A stretch of DNA of 39,870 nt from positions 1 to 39,870 of the forward strand of contig CADCIX010000027.1 of assembly GCA_902801565.1 (NCBI GenBank), given 5' to 3'. Positions 12,457-22,535 of the stretch are shown piece after piece (within the stretch, counting starts at the first letter, position 1; the number at the start of each line of letters is the position of its first letter). Source of the stretch: an uncultured Veillonellaceae bacterium (GTDB taxonomy: Bacteria; Bacillota; Negativicutes; Selenomonadales; Selenomonadaceae). The notes under the pieces were generated by a model, which searched no databases, was not told where the DNA came from, and was given only the letters and a program-made list of their open reading frames with translations. The translations under genes were made by a program, and so were the position numbers.

Positions 12457-14259
12457 TTATGATTTCATTGCTAGAAAGAAATGATAGACTGCTTCCGCCG
12501 CAGGGCGGTTCATTCCTGGCACTGAGGCCAGTTCTTCCATAGAAGCCACCTTAATTGCCTCCAGACTGCCGAAATGTTTCCAGAGCATCTTGCGGCGCTT
12601 TGGGCCGATTCCAACGATATGGTCCAGCACGGAAACAAGGTTTCTCTTTCCACGCAGCTTTCGATGATAGGTAATGGCAAAACGATGCGCCTCATCGCGG
12701 ATGCGCTGGATGAGATAAAGTGCCTGGCTGTGCCGCGGAAGCTCCACAGGCTCCGAGGAGCCTTCCACAAAAATGAGTTCAAACTGCTTGGCAAGCCCTA
12801 CCACGGGAACCTCATGATGCCCTGCTCCACGGATGATCTCAAGGGCAGAGGATAGCTGTCCCATGCCTCCGTCGATCACGATGAGGTCCGGCAGCTCTTC
12901 CTCTGTGAGCTTCCCGTAGCGCCGCTGCGTGACCTCCCGCATGGACTTGAAATCGTCCGGCTTCCCCTCAGCGCTCCGTATCTTGAAGCGCCGATAATCC
13001 GATTTCTTGGGAAGCCCTCCTTCAAAAACCACCATGGAGGCCACGGTCTCTGAGCCCTGGATATGGGAAATATCAAAGCATTCCATGCGATTGGGAAGTT
13101 TTTTGAGCCCCAGATACCGTCCCAACTCCTCCATAGCGCCCAAGGTCTGGGCATTGGCCTGTTTGAGCCTTGCCGCTTCATCGGAAAGATATTTCTCCGC
13201 ATTGTTCTCCGCCATTTTCACGATATCCCGCTTCGTGCCCCGTTGCGGAACGAAGATCTGCACATGGGAACCCTTGCGTCCCCCAAGCCACTCCTCGATG
13301 AGGCTGGATGCCTCCATCGCAAAGGGAAGCAGGACTTCCCGTGGCACAAAGGCAGCCTGATGATAGTATTGCTGAAGGAAGGCGGTCAGGAGAGCTTCAT
13401 CCGTCTCCTCCTCGCTACCGCGGAGAAGAAAGTGTTCCCGCCCCGTCATCTTACCGCCGCGTATGAAAAATACCTGCACACAGGCACCCAGCTCGGAACG
13501 GGCCATGCCAATGGCATCCTGGTCACCGGAGCCAGTGATGATGTTCTGCTTTTCCGCCACCTTGCGAACTGCCATAAGCTGGTCCCGCAATCTTGCTGCC
13601 AGCTCGAACTGGAAGGCTTCGGCAGCCTCCTTCATATGGTTTTCCAGTTCCCGCTCCACATCCTCCGTCCGCCCTTCCAGGAAAAGACAGACAGCACGAA
13701 TCATGCTTCTATATTCATCCTTGTCCACTTTTCCTGTACAGGGCGCAAGGCAGCGCTTTATATGATGCTCGAGACAAGGCCTCTCCCCCATCTGCCTGCA
13801 GGAACGCAGGGGGAACAACCGCCGCAGGAGCTTCAGGCTTTCATGGACTGCCGTCACGTTTGTATACGGCCCAAAATAGCGGGAACCATCCTTCAATACC
13901 CTTCGCGTGACGAAGACGCGGGGATATTCTTCCTGCAAGGTGACCTTTACATAGGGATAGCTCTTGTCGTCCTTGAGGCTGATATTGTAGCGCGGACGGT
14001 GCTTCTTGATGAGATTGCACTCCAGAATCAGGGCTTCCACCTCGGAAGAGGTCATAATGGTTTCAAAATCCGCAATCCTTGCCACCATTGCCCGGACTTT
14101 TGGCGTGTGGCCCTTATTCTTCTGAAAATACTGGCGCACCCGATTCTTCAGGACGACGGCCTTGCCCACGTAGATGATTTTCCCATGGGCATCCTTCATG
14201 AGATAAACTCCCGGCGAATCCGGCAGGAGCTTCAATTTTTCCTCCACAATCTCTGTCAT
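12457..14259 (-). CDS. uvrC: excinuclease ABC subunit C (600 aa)
   Basis: Makes the dual incisions of nucleotide excision repair with UvrA and UvrB. Domains in order: GIY-YIG nuclease (PDSPGVYLMKDAHGKIIYVG, residues 13-32); the UVR motif near 205-240 that contacts UvrB; the RNase H-like nuclease (CFDISHIQGSETVASMVVF and the DLIVIDGG block); and C-terminal tandem helix-hairpin-helix (IVGIGPKRRKMLWKHFGS). Start is ATG 14259 with GGGGGGAAGG just before it. The reading frame is open further upstream only because it runs through the tRNA gene. Separated from the tRNA by a terminator. Confidence 0.96.
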   Translation of the reverse strand: MTEIVEEKLKLLPDSPGVYLMKDAHGKIIYVGKAVVLKNRVRQYFQKNKGHTPKVRAMVARIADFETIMTSSEVEALILECNLIKKHRPRYNISLKDDKSYPYVKVTLQEEYPRVFVTRRVLKDGSRYFGPYTNVTAVHESLKLLRRLFPLRSCRQMGERPCLEHHIKRCLAPCTGKVDKDEYRSMIRAVCLFLEGRTEDVERELENHMKEAAEAFQFELAARLRDQLMAVRKVAEKQNIITGSGDQDAIGMARSELGACVQVFFIRGGKMTGREHFLLRGSEEETDEALLTAFLQQYYHQAAFVPREVLLPFAMEASSLIEEWLGGRKGSHVQIFVPQRGTKRDIVKMAENNAEKYLSDEAARLKQANAQTLGAMEELGRYLGLKKLPNRMECFDISHIQGSETVASMVVFEGGLPKKSDYRRFKIRSAEGKPDDFKSMREVTQRRYGKLTEEELPDLIVIDGGMGQLSSALEIIRGAGHHEVPVVGLAKQFELIFVEGSSEPVELPRHSQALYLIQRIRDEAHRFAITYHRKLRGKRNLVSVLDHIVGIGPKRRKMLWKHFGSLEAIKVASMEELASVPGMNRPAAEAVYHFFLAMKS

Positions 14260-14293
14260 GCCTTCCCCCCTGCCATCTGTCCCTTTCCCAAAG

Positions 14294-14327
14294 AAGCCCG
14301 AGCGTCCTAGTGGACCCTCGGGCTTCA
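14294..14327 (-). terminator. terminator between tRNA-Leu and uvrC
   Basis: GAAGCCCGAG and CTCGGGCTTC form a 10-base stem, with CTTCTTTGG on the - side. Confidence 0.75.
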
Positions 14328-14339
14328 CCATGCGATTTT

Positions 14340-14424
<85 letters not shown>

Positions 14425-14489
14425 ATTGATTGAAGTATAGCACACATCAGGGGATGGAGTCAACGAAAACGGCAGATGGCGGCTATCCT

Positions 14490-16043
14490 TTATTCGAACT
14501 CGATCGTTGCCGGGGGTTTTCCCGTGCAATCGTACAGAACACGATTGACACCTTTGACTTCATTGACAATACGTGTTGTCACGGTTTGCAGGACCTCCCA
14601 CGGGAGCTGTGCGCTCTCTGCGGTCATGAAGTCGCTCGTGAGCACTGCACGCAGGGCGATGGCATAGTCATAGGTGCGTCCATCCCCCATGACGCCGACA
14701 GACCTCATGTTGGTGAGGGCCGCAAAATACTGCCCCAGATCCTTTGCCACTCCAGCCTTTGCCACTTCCTCCCGATAGATGGCATCGGCCTCCTGGACAA
14801 TCTTCACCTTTTCCTCCGTGACCTCGCCGATAATGCGGATTCCAAGTCCCGGTCCCGGGAAAGGCTGCCTGTCCACCAGATAATCGGGAATCCCAAGTTG
14901 CCGGCCTGCTTCCCTGACCTCATCCTTGAACAGGAGACGCAAAGGCTCCACGATTTCCTTGAAATCCACATAGTCCGGCAGACCGCCGACATTATGATGG
15001 GATTTGATGACGGCAGACTTGCCCAAGCCGCTCTCTATGACATCGGGATAGATGGTTCCCTGGACAAGATAGTCCACCTTGCCGATCTTCTTCGCCTCTT
15101 CCTCGAAGACGCGAATGAATTCCTCGCCAATGATCTTACGCTTCTGTTCCGGCTCCGTGATTCCCTTCAGCTTCGCATAGAAACGGTCCTTGGCATTGAC
15201 ACGGATGAAATTCACATCATAGGGGCCGTCAGGTCCGAAAACAGCTTCTACCTGATCCCCTTCGTCCTTCCTCAAGAGCCCATGGTCGACAAACACGCAG
15301 GTGAGCTGGTTGCCGATGGCCTTGGAGAGAAGCACCGCCGCAACCGAGGAATCCACTCCGCCCGACAGGGCACAGAGTGCCTTTCCCGAGCCGATCCTTT
15401 CCTTGAGCTGCTTTACGGTAGACACCACAAAGGAATCCATCCTCCAGCTTCCGGAGCATCCGCAGACCTCAAAGACGAAATTGTGGAGCATCTTTTTGCC
15501 TTCCACCGTGTGCATGACCTCCGGATGGAACTGCGTCGCATAAAGTTTCCGCGAGGCATCCTCCATCGCTGCTGCCGGGCAGACCGGAGTAGATGCAGTG
15601 ACATGGAATCCATCGGGAACCCGGAAGATGTAGTCCGTATGACTCATCCAGCAGACAGTCTTTTTTTCCACGCCCTTGAAGATCAGGGAGGAGGTGTCCT
15701 CCACGGTGACTTCCGTCTTGCCGTACTCGCTGACAGGCGCGGTCTTCACTTCACCGCCCAGGATATGGGCCATGAGCTGCGAGCCATAGCAGATGCCCAA
15801 GACGGGAACCCCCATCTCCAGCAGCTCCTTGCTGCAAAGAGCCGAATCCTTCTCATATACACTATTGGGCCCGCCGGTGAAAATGACCCCCTTGGGAGCC
15901 ATTTCCCGAATCTTCTCCAGGGAAAGCGTATGGGGATGCACCTCGCAATACACATTGCATTCCCGCACCCGGCGTGCAATCAGCTGATTGTACTGCCCTC
16001 CGAAATCCAGAACCAGAATCATTTCTTTCGCCGTATCGCTCAA
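14490..16043 (-). CDS. guaA: GMP synthase, glutamine-hydrolysing (517 aa from TTG)
   Basis: Amidates XMP to GMP. The N-terminal class I glutaminase has [17 protein letters not shown], the nucleophile in PVLGICYG and the His/Glu pair in QFHPEV. The PP-loop ATPase follows ([12 protein letters not shown]), and the C-terminal dimerisation domain ends [10 protein letters not shown] chose TTG 16043, giving a start like other GuaA proteins ([10 protein letters not shown]), because GGAGGA lies 7 bases upstream. The ATG at 16022 has no good site. The gene sits just downstream of the HAD phosphatase and may be co-transcribed with it. Confidence 0.95.
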   Translation of the reverse strand: MSDTAKEMILVLDFGGQYNQLIARRVRECNVYCEVHPHTLSLEKIREMAPKGVIFTGGPNSVYEKDSALCSKELLEMGVPVLGICYGSQLMAHILGGEVKTAPVSEYGKTEVTVEDTSSLIFKGVEKKTVCWMSHTDYIFRVPDGFHVTASTPVCPAAAMEDASRKLYATQFHPEVMHTVEGKKMLHNFVFEVCGCSGSWRMDSFVVSTVKQLKERIGSGKALCALSGGVDSSVAAVLLSKAIGNQLTCVFVDHGLLRKDEGDQVEAVFGPDGPYDVNFIRVNAKDRFYAKLKGITEPEQKRKIIGEEFIRVFEEEAKKIGKVDYLVQGTIYPDVIESGLGKSAVIKSHHNVGGLPDYVDFKEIVEPLRLLFKDEVREAGRQLGIPDYLVDRQPFPGPGLGIRIIGEVTEEKVKIVQEADAIYREEVAKAGVAKDLGQYFAALTNMRSVGVMGDGRTYDYAIALRAVLTSDFMTAESAQLPWEVLQTVTTRIVNEVKGVNRVLYDCTGKPPATIEFE

Positions 16044-16068
16044 AGCCTTGTCCTCCAAATCCAATAAA

Positions 16069-16887
16069 TCAGAAATATCGCCGTATTGCTTCCATGACCC
16101 CATTATGGTCATTATCGCTTACGACATCGCGGCAGATCACTTTGACTTCTTCAGTCGCATTTCCCATGGCCACAGGCATGCCGACCAGCTTCAGGATATC
16201 CACATCGTTGGGAGCATCCCCCACAGCCACAACGCTCTCCAGTCCAATCCCCAAATGCCCGCAAAGCACTTCCAGTCCTTTCGCCTTGGTGATTCCCTTG
16301 GGGGACATCTCAAGGCCTGTCACCTCGGAAAACATCCAGGTCAGGCCGAGCTTGGCCAGCTTTTCACAGTTGCGCTGCCTGGATTCGACAGAACGATGGT
16401 AGAGATTGATCTTCACGACCTCATCCGCATGTTCTCTCACATAGCCTGCAAGGTCATCCTGACGCCGGCAGATCCTTTCATACATATCCTGATAGACCTC
16501 CATATGGAAGTCCTTCATCCGTTCTATATTCGATGTGCGGCAGACAGATTCCCGTACGCTCAAGATATGGACCATTGCCTTTTCTGCCTCGCCGGCAGCG
16601 ATGATTTCCAAGGATGCCTCCAGGGGAAGCGCTTGCAGGAAAAGCGGTTTTTCCTGCCGAAAATCATAGACCAACCCGCCACTGATGGCAACGGCATAAC
16701 TTGTACTGGAAAGCTCTTCCCTGTAATCGGAGAGTTCCGCTAAGCCCCGCCCCGTGGCAACAGCCACATGGATTCCTTTCCCGGTCAGTTCCCGAATGGC
16801 CTCCGCAGTCTCCGCAGGAAATCGTTTCTGCGAATCCAGGGTCGTCCCATCCAAATCCAGCGCCAAAAGTCTGTACTGATACCCCAT
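16069..16887 (-). CDS. Cof-type HAD-IIB sugar/nucleotide phosphatase (272 aa)
   Basis: Motif [14 protein letters not shown] (residues 7-19) carries the nucleophile Asp, motif II is VAVATGRG, motif III is the Lys of [14 protein letters not shown], and motif IV is [14 protein letters not shown]. The C2B cap between motifs II and III is typical of the Cof/YidA group, which dephosphorylates sugar phosphates and small phosphorylated metabolites. The substrate cannot be fixed. ATG 16887 follows AGGAGGAA. It lies 25 bases upstream of guaA on the same strand. Confidence 0.88.
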   Translation of the reverse strand: MGYQYRLLALDLDGTTLDSQKRFPAETAEAIRELTGKGIHVAVATGRGLAELSDYREELSSTSYAVAISGGLVYDFRQEKPLFLQALPLEASLEIIAAGEAEKAMVHILSVRESVCRTSNIERMKDFHMEVYQDMYERICRRQDDLAGYVREHADEVVKINLYHRSVESRQRNCEKLAKLGLTWMFSEVTGLEMSPKGITKAKGLEVLCGHLGIGLESVVAVGDAPNDVDILKLVGMPVAMGNATEEVKVICRDVVSDNDHNGVMEAIRRYF

Positions 16888-16971
16888 ATATTCCTCCTGC
16901 ACAGTTTCTTGCAAAAACCATCCGATAGATATATTTTCGCCTGTCCGGGAGGTTCTGTCAAGATGCAAAAG

Positions 16972-17014
16972 CAGCCCAAGGGGCATCGCCTTCTGCAATC
17001 CCTTGGGCTGTTTT
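16972..17014. terminator. terminator after the 104-aa gene
   Basis: CAGCCCAAGGG and CCCTTGGGCTG flank a 17-base loop; T-rich on both sides (GCTTTT, TTTTCTT). Confidence 0.75.
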
Positions 17015-17020
17015 CTTCTG

Positions 17021-17335
17021 TCACTTATCCACAAAGCCGATATGGGCCTTCAGGTCATCCAGTTCATTCGTCGCGATGCGCATGAGCTGGCGGCCAATGA
17101 AACGCTTTGCCTTTCCCACGGTGTCGATATCATCGATATGCTGGGCATTGTCCCATGGATACATGGGAATGATCCCGACATATTCCTCCCCCGTGGACTC
17201 GTCCGTTGCAACGAACAGTCCCATCTTCCTGACCTTGTCCTCAAATCTGAGACCCCGAAGCTCCACATCCGGCTGGGCATAGTCTGCGTCATCCTTCAAG
17301 TTGATGTGGGAACGTGCTATTCCGTAAATTTTCAT
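17021..17335 (-). CDS. conserved-looking protein of unknown function (104 aa)
   Basis: Not recognised. It reads MKIYGIARSHINLKDDADYA, then VRKMGLFVATDESTGEEYVG, then IIPMYPWDNAQHIDDIDTVG and ends in a helical AKRFIGRQLMRIATNELDDL. It is soluble and acidic, with no signal peptide. A terminator follows, and it is divergent from trpS. Confidence 0.7.
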   Translation of the reverse strand: MKIYGIARSHINLKDDADYAQPDVELRGLRFEDKVRKMGLFVATDESTGEEYVGIIPMYPWDNAQHIDDIDTVGKAKRFIGRQLMRIATNELDDLKAHIGFVDK

Positions 17336-17427
17336 AATGGCTCATCTCCCAGTATTTTTTTTATACGCTATATGGCATATTCTACATCCATCCACAAACT
17401 TCCTGCCTGTTCTCGCAATTTCCTTCC

Positions 17428-17456
17428 TTGCCAGAAACCATCTACACCCTTATAAT
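17428..17456 (+). promoter_or_regulatory. trpS promoter
   Basis: TTGCCA (17428-17433), 17 bases, TATAAT (17451-17456). The leader is only about 43 nt, too short for a T-box. Confidence 0.75.
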
Positions 17457-17505
17457 ATAGTAGATGACAAACAAAGATATCTTTTCATATATGGAGGTAT
17501 ATATC

Positions 17506-18555
17506 TTGAGCGACAAAATCATTCTGACCGGCGACCGTCCCACGGGGAAACTGCACATCGGGCACTACGTGGGCTCCCTGAAGCAGAGGGTTGCCTTGCA
17601 GGCTACCGGGGAATACAAGGAAATCTTCATCATGATTGCCGATGCCCAGGCACTCACGGACAACTTCGAGAACCCGGACAAGATCCGCGAGAGCATCACG
17701 GAGGTTGCCCTCGACTATCTCGGTGCAGGGCTTGACCCCTCCAAGGCCACCATCTTCATCCAGTCCCAGATTCCCGAACTCACGGAACTCACCATGTATT
17801 ACATGAACCTCGTGACCGTGGCCCGTCTGCAGCGCAACCCGACGGTAAAAGCGGAAATCCAGATGAGGAACTTCGAGGCGAACATCCCCACAGGATTCCT
17901 CTGCTACCCCATCAGCCAGGCATCGGATATCACGGCCTTCAAGGCTACCACCGTGCCTGTCGGCGAGGACCAGAAGCCCATGCTGGAGCAGACGCGGGAA
18001 ATCGTGCGCAAGTTCAACGAAATCTATGCGCCTGTCCTCGTGGAGCCCGACATCCTTCTCGCCTCCAACAAGTCCTGTCTCCGCCTTCCCGGCACGGATG
18101 GCAAGGCGAAGATGAGCAAGTCCCTCGGCAACTGCATCTATCTCTCCGACTCCGCCGATGAAGTGGCAAAGAAAGTCCAGTCCATGTATACGGACCCCAC
18201 CCATATCAAGGTATCCGATCCCGGCCATATCGAGGGCAACACGGTATTCACCTATCTGGATGCCTTCTGCCAGCCGGAGCAGTTCGGACGCTATCTGCCG
18301 GAATACCAGAACCTCGACGAGCTCAAGGAACACTACCAGCGGGGCGGTCTCGGCGATGTGAAAATCAAGAAGTTCCTCAAAGCCGTCCTTCAGGAAGAAT
18401 TGGAGCCCATCCGCAAGCGCCGTGCAGAGTATGCAAAAGACATCCCTGCGGTCTACGACATGCTGAAAAAGGGCTGCGAGAAGGCAGAGGAAGCTGCCGC
18501 CGCAACCCTTTCCGATGTCAAGCGCGCCATGCGTATCGACTATTTCAACCGCTGA
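17506..18555 (+). CDS. trpS: tryptophanyl-tRNA synthetase (349 aa)
   Basis: Charges tRNA-Trp. Class I signatures: KLHIGHY at residues 15-21 (HIGH) and KMSKS at 202-206. [14 protein letters not shown] at the start and [12 protein letters not shown] in the catalytic domain are TrpRS-typical. Start is TTG 17506, seven bases after GGAGGT; the ATG at 17491 overlaps that site. It is the only + strand gene in the chromosomal part. A strong terminator follows, and it is convergent with flavodoxin. Confidence 0.95.
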   Translation: MSDKIILTGDRPTGKLHIGHYVGSLKQRVALQATGEYKEIFIMIADAQALTDNFENPDKIRESITEVALDYLGAGLDPSKATIFIQSQIPELTELTMYYMNLVTVARLQRNPTVKAEIQMRNFEANIPTGFLCYPISQASDITAFKATTVPVGEDQKPMLEQTREIVRKFNEIYAPVLVEPDILLASNKSCLRLPGTDGKAKMSKSLGNCIYLSDSADEVAKKVQSMYTDPTHIKVSDPGHIEGNTVFTYLDAFCQPEQFGRYLPEYQNLDELKEHYQRGGLGDVKIKKFLKAVLQEELEPIRKRRAEYAKDIPAVYDMLKKGCEKAEEAAAATLSDVKRAMRIDYFNR

Positions 18556-18569
18556 TTCACAGAATGACA

Positions 18570-18604
18570 AAAGCAACGGGTACAATGGCCCGTTGCTTTT
18601 TTTT
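18570..18604 (+). terminator. terminator after trpS
   Basis: AAGCAACGGG, TACAATGG, CCCGTTGCTT then eight T residues. Confidence 0.88.
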
Positions 18605-18626
18605 ACGACATCCTGATACTTGTACC

Positions 18627-19106
18627 TTACAGTTTCAGCCCATCCAGCCAACGGGAGACCATGTCCCTCGTCACCTTGTTCAGGCAACGGGCAGGCTTCA
18701 GGACAGCACCCTTGCAGGAAGGCTGGAGATACTCGTTCGTCTTGCCCACATCGCTGCCACCTGAAGTGCAGAATGGCACGACAATCTTGCCGGAAAGGTC
18801 GTAGCTCTCAAGGAAGGTATTGATGATGCGCGGGGCAAGGTACCACCAGATGGGGAACCCCACAAATACCACCTCGTACTCCTCCATGTTGGGAACTGTC
18901 CCATCAATGGCAGGGCGCGCCGCCGTATCCTGCATCTCCACGGTGCTGCGGGAAGTCTTGTCATGCCAGTCCAGGTCCTTCTTCGAGTAAGGCTGAGCCG
19001 CCTTAATTTCATAGAGATCTCCCTCTACGAAGTTCGACAGGAACTTCGCCACTCGCGCCGTTGTACCACTGATGGAAAAATACGCAATCAAAGTTTTCTT
19101 CGCCAT
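18627..19106 (-). CDS. flavodoxin (159 aa)
   Basis: FMN-binding electron carrier. The phosphate loop is YFSISGTTARVA near residues 8-19. FVGFPIWWYLAPRIINTFLE is the aromatic FMN-stacking region, and VVPFCTSGGSD follows. Length is normal. Start at ATG 19106 (MAKKTLIAYFS); GGGAGGAA lies just upstream. Of the YSXG/flavodoxin-4 type rather than the classic nif/fld type. It ends convergently with trpS. The adjacent damaged rubredoxin gene is about 8 kb away and not linked. Confidence 0.88.
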   Translation of the reverse strand: MAKKTLIAYFSISGTTARVAKFLSNFVEGDLYEIKAAQPYSKKDLDWHDKTSRSTVEMQDTAARPAIDGTVPNMEEYEVVFVGFPIWWYLAPRIINTFLESYDLSGKIVVPFCTSGGSDVGKTNEYLQPSCKGAVLKPARCLNKVTRDMVSRWLDGLKL

Positions 19107-19174
19107 GAACAATTCCTCCCTTTTTCTGCTTTTCGTGTATCGGTAAACGGATTTCCTGTAATCCGGTTCTGCGC

Positions 19175-20422
19175 TCAATCCTTGGGCACGAGGTCTGTTG
19201 CCGTAAGGGGCCGCGTCTTTGCCCGCTCTGTCAGCTCTGCTGTGCTGGTAAACAAGACATCGCTGGAGCTGTTGAGGGCTGTCTCACAGGAATCCTGCAA
19301 AACGCCGATGATGAAACCAACGCCAACGACCTGCATGGCAATATCATTTCCAATGCCAAAGGAAGCGCAGGCCACGGGAATCAAAAGGAGCGAACCGCCC
19401 GCAACACCAGAGGCGCCACATGCTCCCACCGTCGCGATAATCGAAAGCAGAAGCGCCGTGGGAAGATCCACATCCACACCCATGGTGTGTGCCGCCGCAA
19501 GAGAAAGCACCGCAATGGTGATGGCCGCGCCGGACATATTGATGGTCGCTCCAAGGGGAATCGAAACGGAATAGGTATCCTCATTGAGCCCCAGACGCTT
19601 GCAAAGGGAAAGGTTCACAGGGATATTCGCTGCAGAACTGCGCGTAAAGAATGCGTAGATACCGCTTTCCCGCAAGGTCGTCAGGACCAGAGGGTAAGGA
19701 TTGCGGTGAATGTGCAGGAACACGATCAACGGATTCATGACGAGTGCCACGAGGAAGAAGGCTCCCAAAAGGACTGCCAGAAGATGTGCATATCCAAGAA
19801 GCGCATTGAGGCCGCTGGTTCCAATGGCATCTGCCACAAGGCCCATGATGCCGAAGGGGGCGAAACGGATGACCCATTGCACGATTTTCGTGACTGACTT
19901 CGCTACGTCCGAAAGGAAATTCTTCGTTCCATCCGATGCGGAATGAAGGGCAAGTCCCGCAAGCACGCCCCATGCCAGGATACCGATATAGTTGGCATCC
20001 GCAAGGGCATGAATCGGGTTGTCCACCACTTTCAGGATGAGATTGTGCAGCACCTCAATGATGCCACCCGGAGGCGACAGGGTTGTATCCGCCACCTGCA
20101 AATGCAGGGTCGTCGGAAACAGGAAGGACATCGTGACACCCACGAGAGATGCCAGGAATGTGCCGATGACATAAAGGCGCACGATGGGCTTCATCGCCGC
20201 ACTGGCATCCGCGCTCTTCTGCGCCATGGCATTCATGACAAGAATGAAGACGAGGATGGGCGCCACGCCCTTCAATGCCATGACGAAAACCTCGCCGAAT
20301 ACGGAAACCAGGGGAACAAGCCCCGGTGCCGCCAGGGCAATGACGATGCCAATGCAGAGCCCCAACGCAATCAATTTGATCAGCGCGGTTTTCTGATAGG
20401 TTTGGCTAAGCTTATGAAACAA
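19175..20422 (-). CDS. sstT: serine/threonine:Na+ symporter SstT (415 aa)
   Basis: DAACS-family Na+-coupled amino-acid transporter. Hallmarks: [60 protein letters not shown] and [19 protein letters not shown], the last close to SstT proteins. It has about eight membrane segments and two re-entrant hairpins. The likely start is TTG 20422, nine bases after AAGGAG; GTG 20431 touches the ribosome site. Same strand as ppk, 37 bases downstream of it, and perhaps transcribed with it. Confidence 0.9.
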   Translation of the reverse strand: MFHKLSQTYQKTALIKLIALGLCIGIVIALAAPGLVPLVSVFGEVFVMALKGVAPILVFILVMNAMAQKSADASAAMKPIVRLYVIGTFLASLVGVTMSFLFPTTLHLQVADTTLSPPGGIIEVLHNLILKVVDNPIHALADANYIGILAWGVLAGLALHSASDGTKNFLSDVAKSVTKIVQWVIRFAPFGIMGLVADAIGTSGLNALLGYAHLLAVLLGAFFLVALVMNPLIVFLHIHRNPYPLVLTTLRESGIYAFFTRSSAANIPVNLSLCKRLGLNEDTYSVSIPLGATINMSGAAITIAVLSLAAAHTMGVDVDLPTALLLSIIATVGACGASGVAGGSLLLIPVACASFGIGNDIAMQVVGVGFIIGVLQDSCETALNSSSDVLFTSTAELTERAKTRPLTATDLVPKD

Positions 20423-20459
20423 ACAAAACACTCCTTACATAAAAAGATAAAAATATGAT

Positions 20460-22535
20460 TTATTCTCTTGCATGTTCCATGAAATACTCCTGGGCACACA
20501 GAGGATTCTCACCTTTTTCCAATACGTGATAAACCCCATCAGCTCCAAGTTCACGGGCCTTCTCCACATCCTGGAGCTGTATCTCCAGCATGTCCAAAAG
20601 CTGCTTCTTGAGCGCCTTGTCATGAATGGGGCATGCCACTTCCACCCGGTATTCCGTGTTGCGGGTCATCCAATCGGCAGAGGAAATGAATACAGCGGCT
20701 TCCTCATCCACCCCGAAAACGAAGATACGGGCATGTTCCAGGAACCTTCCAACGATGCTGCGTACATGAATATTCTCTGTGCTTCCCGGAATCCCCGGCA
20801 CAAGGCAGCAAATGCCGCGGATGATCATGTCAATCCTGACACCATCGCGTCCTGCCTCCACCAGTTCATCAATGAGCTGCCGGTCTGTCAGGGAGTTCAT
20901 CTTGAGGATGATGCGGGCATCTTCCCCGCGCCGTGCCTTGCCGGTTTCCCGACGGATGAACTCGATCATGTGACGCTTGAAATTCACAGGCGCCACCAAA
21001 AGATCTGCATAGCTTCCATTGAGATTGGAGATTCCCATATTGCGGAAGAAGAGAACTGCATCCTTCCCGATGCGTTCATCGGCTGTCAGGAGGGCGGTAT
21101 CTGTATAGAGAGCCGCCGTCTTTGCATTGAAGTTCCCAGTTCCCACATAGGTGATGTAATCCAGCCGGCCTTCGTGATGGCTTGTGATCAGGCAGACCTT
21201 GGCATGCACCTTGTAATTGTCGAATCCATAGAGGATGTGGCAGCCAGCCTCCTTGAGACTGTCCACCCATCCCATATTGTTCTCCTCGTCAAAACGCGCC
21301 TTGAGCTCCAGAAGAACCGTCACATCTTTGCCCATCTCTGCCGCGAGCATCATGTAGCTCATGAGCTTCACATGCCCCTTGCCGATGCGGTAGACCGTGA
21401 TCTTGATGGAAACGACCTCCGGATCGTGAACAGCCTCCTTGATCAAAGCAAGAAAGATGCCGAAATCATCGTAGGGATAGGAAAGAAGCACATCCTGCTT
21501 CCGGATCTCTGCCATCATGGAGGCATTTTCCCCAAAACGCTCGGAAAGCGTCACGGGATGCCAGGACTTGTAGCAGAACTTCTCCTTCTCCGCCCTGGTG
21601 AAATTGTCCTCCAGGGCATAGAAGTAATCCAGTGTCAGCGGGGCTGTCGTCACAAAGACCTGTTTTTTCTCCAGTCCAAGACGCCGCCTCAGATACGGTG
21701 CCACAAGGGAATCCCCGTCACACTGGATTTCCAGGCGGACAGGAGACATGCTGCGCCGTTTCCGAAGTGCCTTCCTCATCTGTTCCAGATAAGTCTCTCC
21801 CAGTTCCACTTCCTCATCATCGGGATTGACATCCGCATTCCGGGTGATAGAAAACACCGCCTTGTCGATAATTGGGTAAGACGGATAAATCTTATAGACA
21901 AACCACGAAATGATTTCCTCCAGCAGCACATATTCGATGCTGTTCCCCGGAAGGAGCGCATATCGCTGGAGGGATGGCGGCAAGGGGATGAGTCCCAGCG
22001 TCACCTTTCGCTTGTACTTGAGAAGCGCCGCCACATAAAGCCCCTTGCTCTGGAGCTGTGGAAAGGGATGATGCATGTCTATGATCTGCGGAGACAGGAC
22101 CGGCAGAAGCTGTTCCGTGAAATAGCGGTCCAGATAGTTTCTCCGATCTTCGTCCAGAGATTCCATGGAACAATGGACAATCCCCTCGTCCCTCAGCAGA
22201 TCCTGCAGCCAATGGAAGGTCTTCTCCCTTTTTCGGTAAAGCCCCCGACAGGAAGAGTAGATGGTATCCAACTGTTCCCTTGGGGTCATAAGGCTCTTGT
22301 TGTCCTTGAGATTCGGATGCACGCGTTCCTGCTCGCAAAGGCTTCCCACTCTGACCATAAAGAATTCATCGAGATTGCTGGTGAATATCTCCACGAACTT
22401 CATACGTTCATAGAGAGGCACTGTTTCATCCAGTGCCTCATCCAGCACCCGCGTATTGAATTTCAGCCACGAGAGTTCCCGGTTCTGCGTATAGCTTGTA
22501 TCAATTTCCTTCTTTTTCTCCTGTAGCAGGCGCAT
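20460..22535 (-). CDS. ppk: polyphosphate kinase PPK1 (691 aa)
   Basis: Reversibly makes polyphosphate from ATP. N-terminal: RELSWLKFNTRVLDEALDE. Catalytic half: VTVLLELKARFDEENNMGWV with the Mg-binding Arg, DNYKVHAKVCLI with the phosphorylated His, and FLEHARIFVF with the second conserved His. Length is usual. ATG 22535 has GGAGGTAGAGGCAG before it. It overlaps the ppx stop by 35 bases, so polyphosphate-making and -breaking genes are translated from one mRNA. Confidence 0.95.
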   Translation of the reverse strand: MRLLQEKKKEIDTSYTQNRELSWLKFNTRVLDEALDETVPLYERMKFVEIFTSNLDEFFMVRVGSLCEQERVHPNLKDNKSLMTPREQLDTIYSSCRGLYRKREKTFHWLQDLLRDEGIVHCSMESLDEDRRNYLDRYFTEQLLPVLSPQIIDMHHPFPQLQSKGLYVAALLKYKRKVTLGLIPLPPSLQRYALLPGNSIEYVLLEEIISWFVYKIYPSYPIIDKAVFSITRNADVNPDDEEVELGETYLEQMRKALRKRRSMSPVRLEIQCDGDSLVAPYLRRRLGLEKKQVFVTTAPLTLDYFYALEDNFTRAEKEKFCYKSWHPVTLSERFGENASMMAEIRKQDVLLSYPYDDFGIFLALIKEAVHDPEVVSIKITVYRIGKGHVKLMSYMMLAAEMGKDVTVLLELKARFDEENNMGWVDSLKEAGCHILYGFDNYKVHAKVCLITSHHEGRLDYITYVGTGNFNAKTAALYTDTALLTADERIGKDAVLFFRNMGISNLNGSYADLLVAPVNFKRHMIEFIRRETGKARRGEDARIILKMNSLTDRQLIDELVEAGRDGVRIDMIIRGICCLVPGIPGSTENIHVRSIVGRFLEHARIFVFGVDEEAAVFISSADWMTRNTEYRVEVACPIHDKALKKQLLDMLEIQLQDVEKARELGADGVYHVLEKGENPLCAQEYFMEHARE

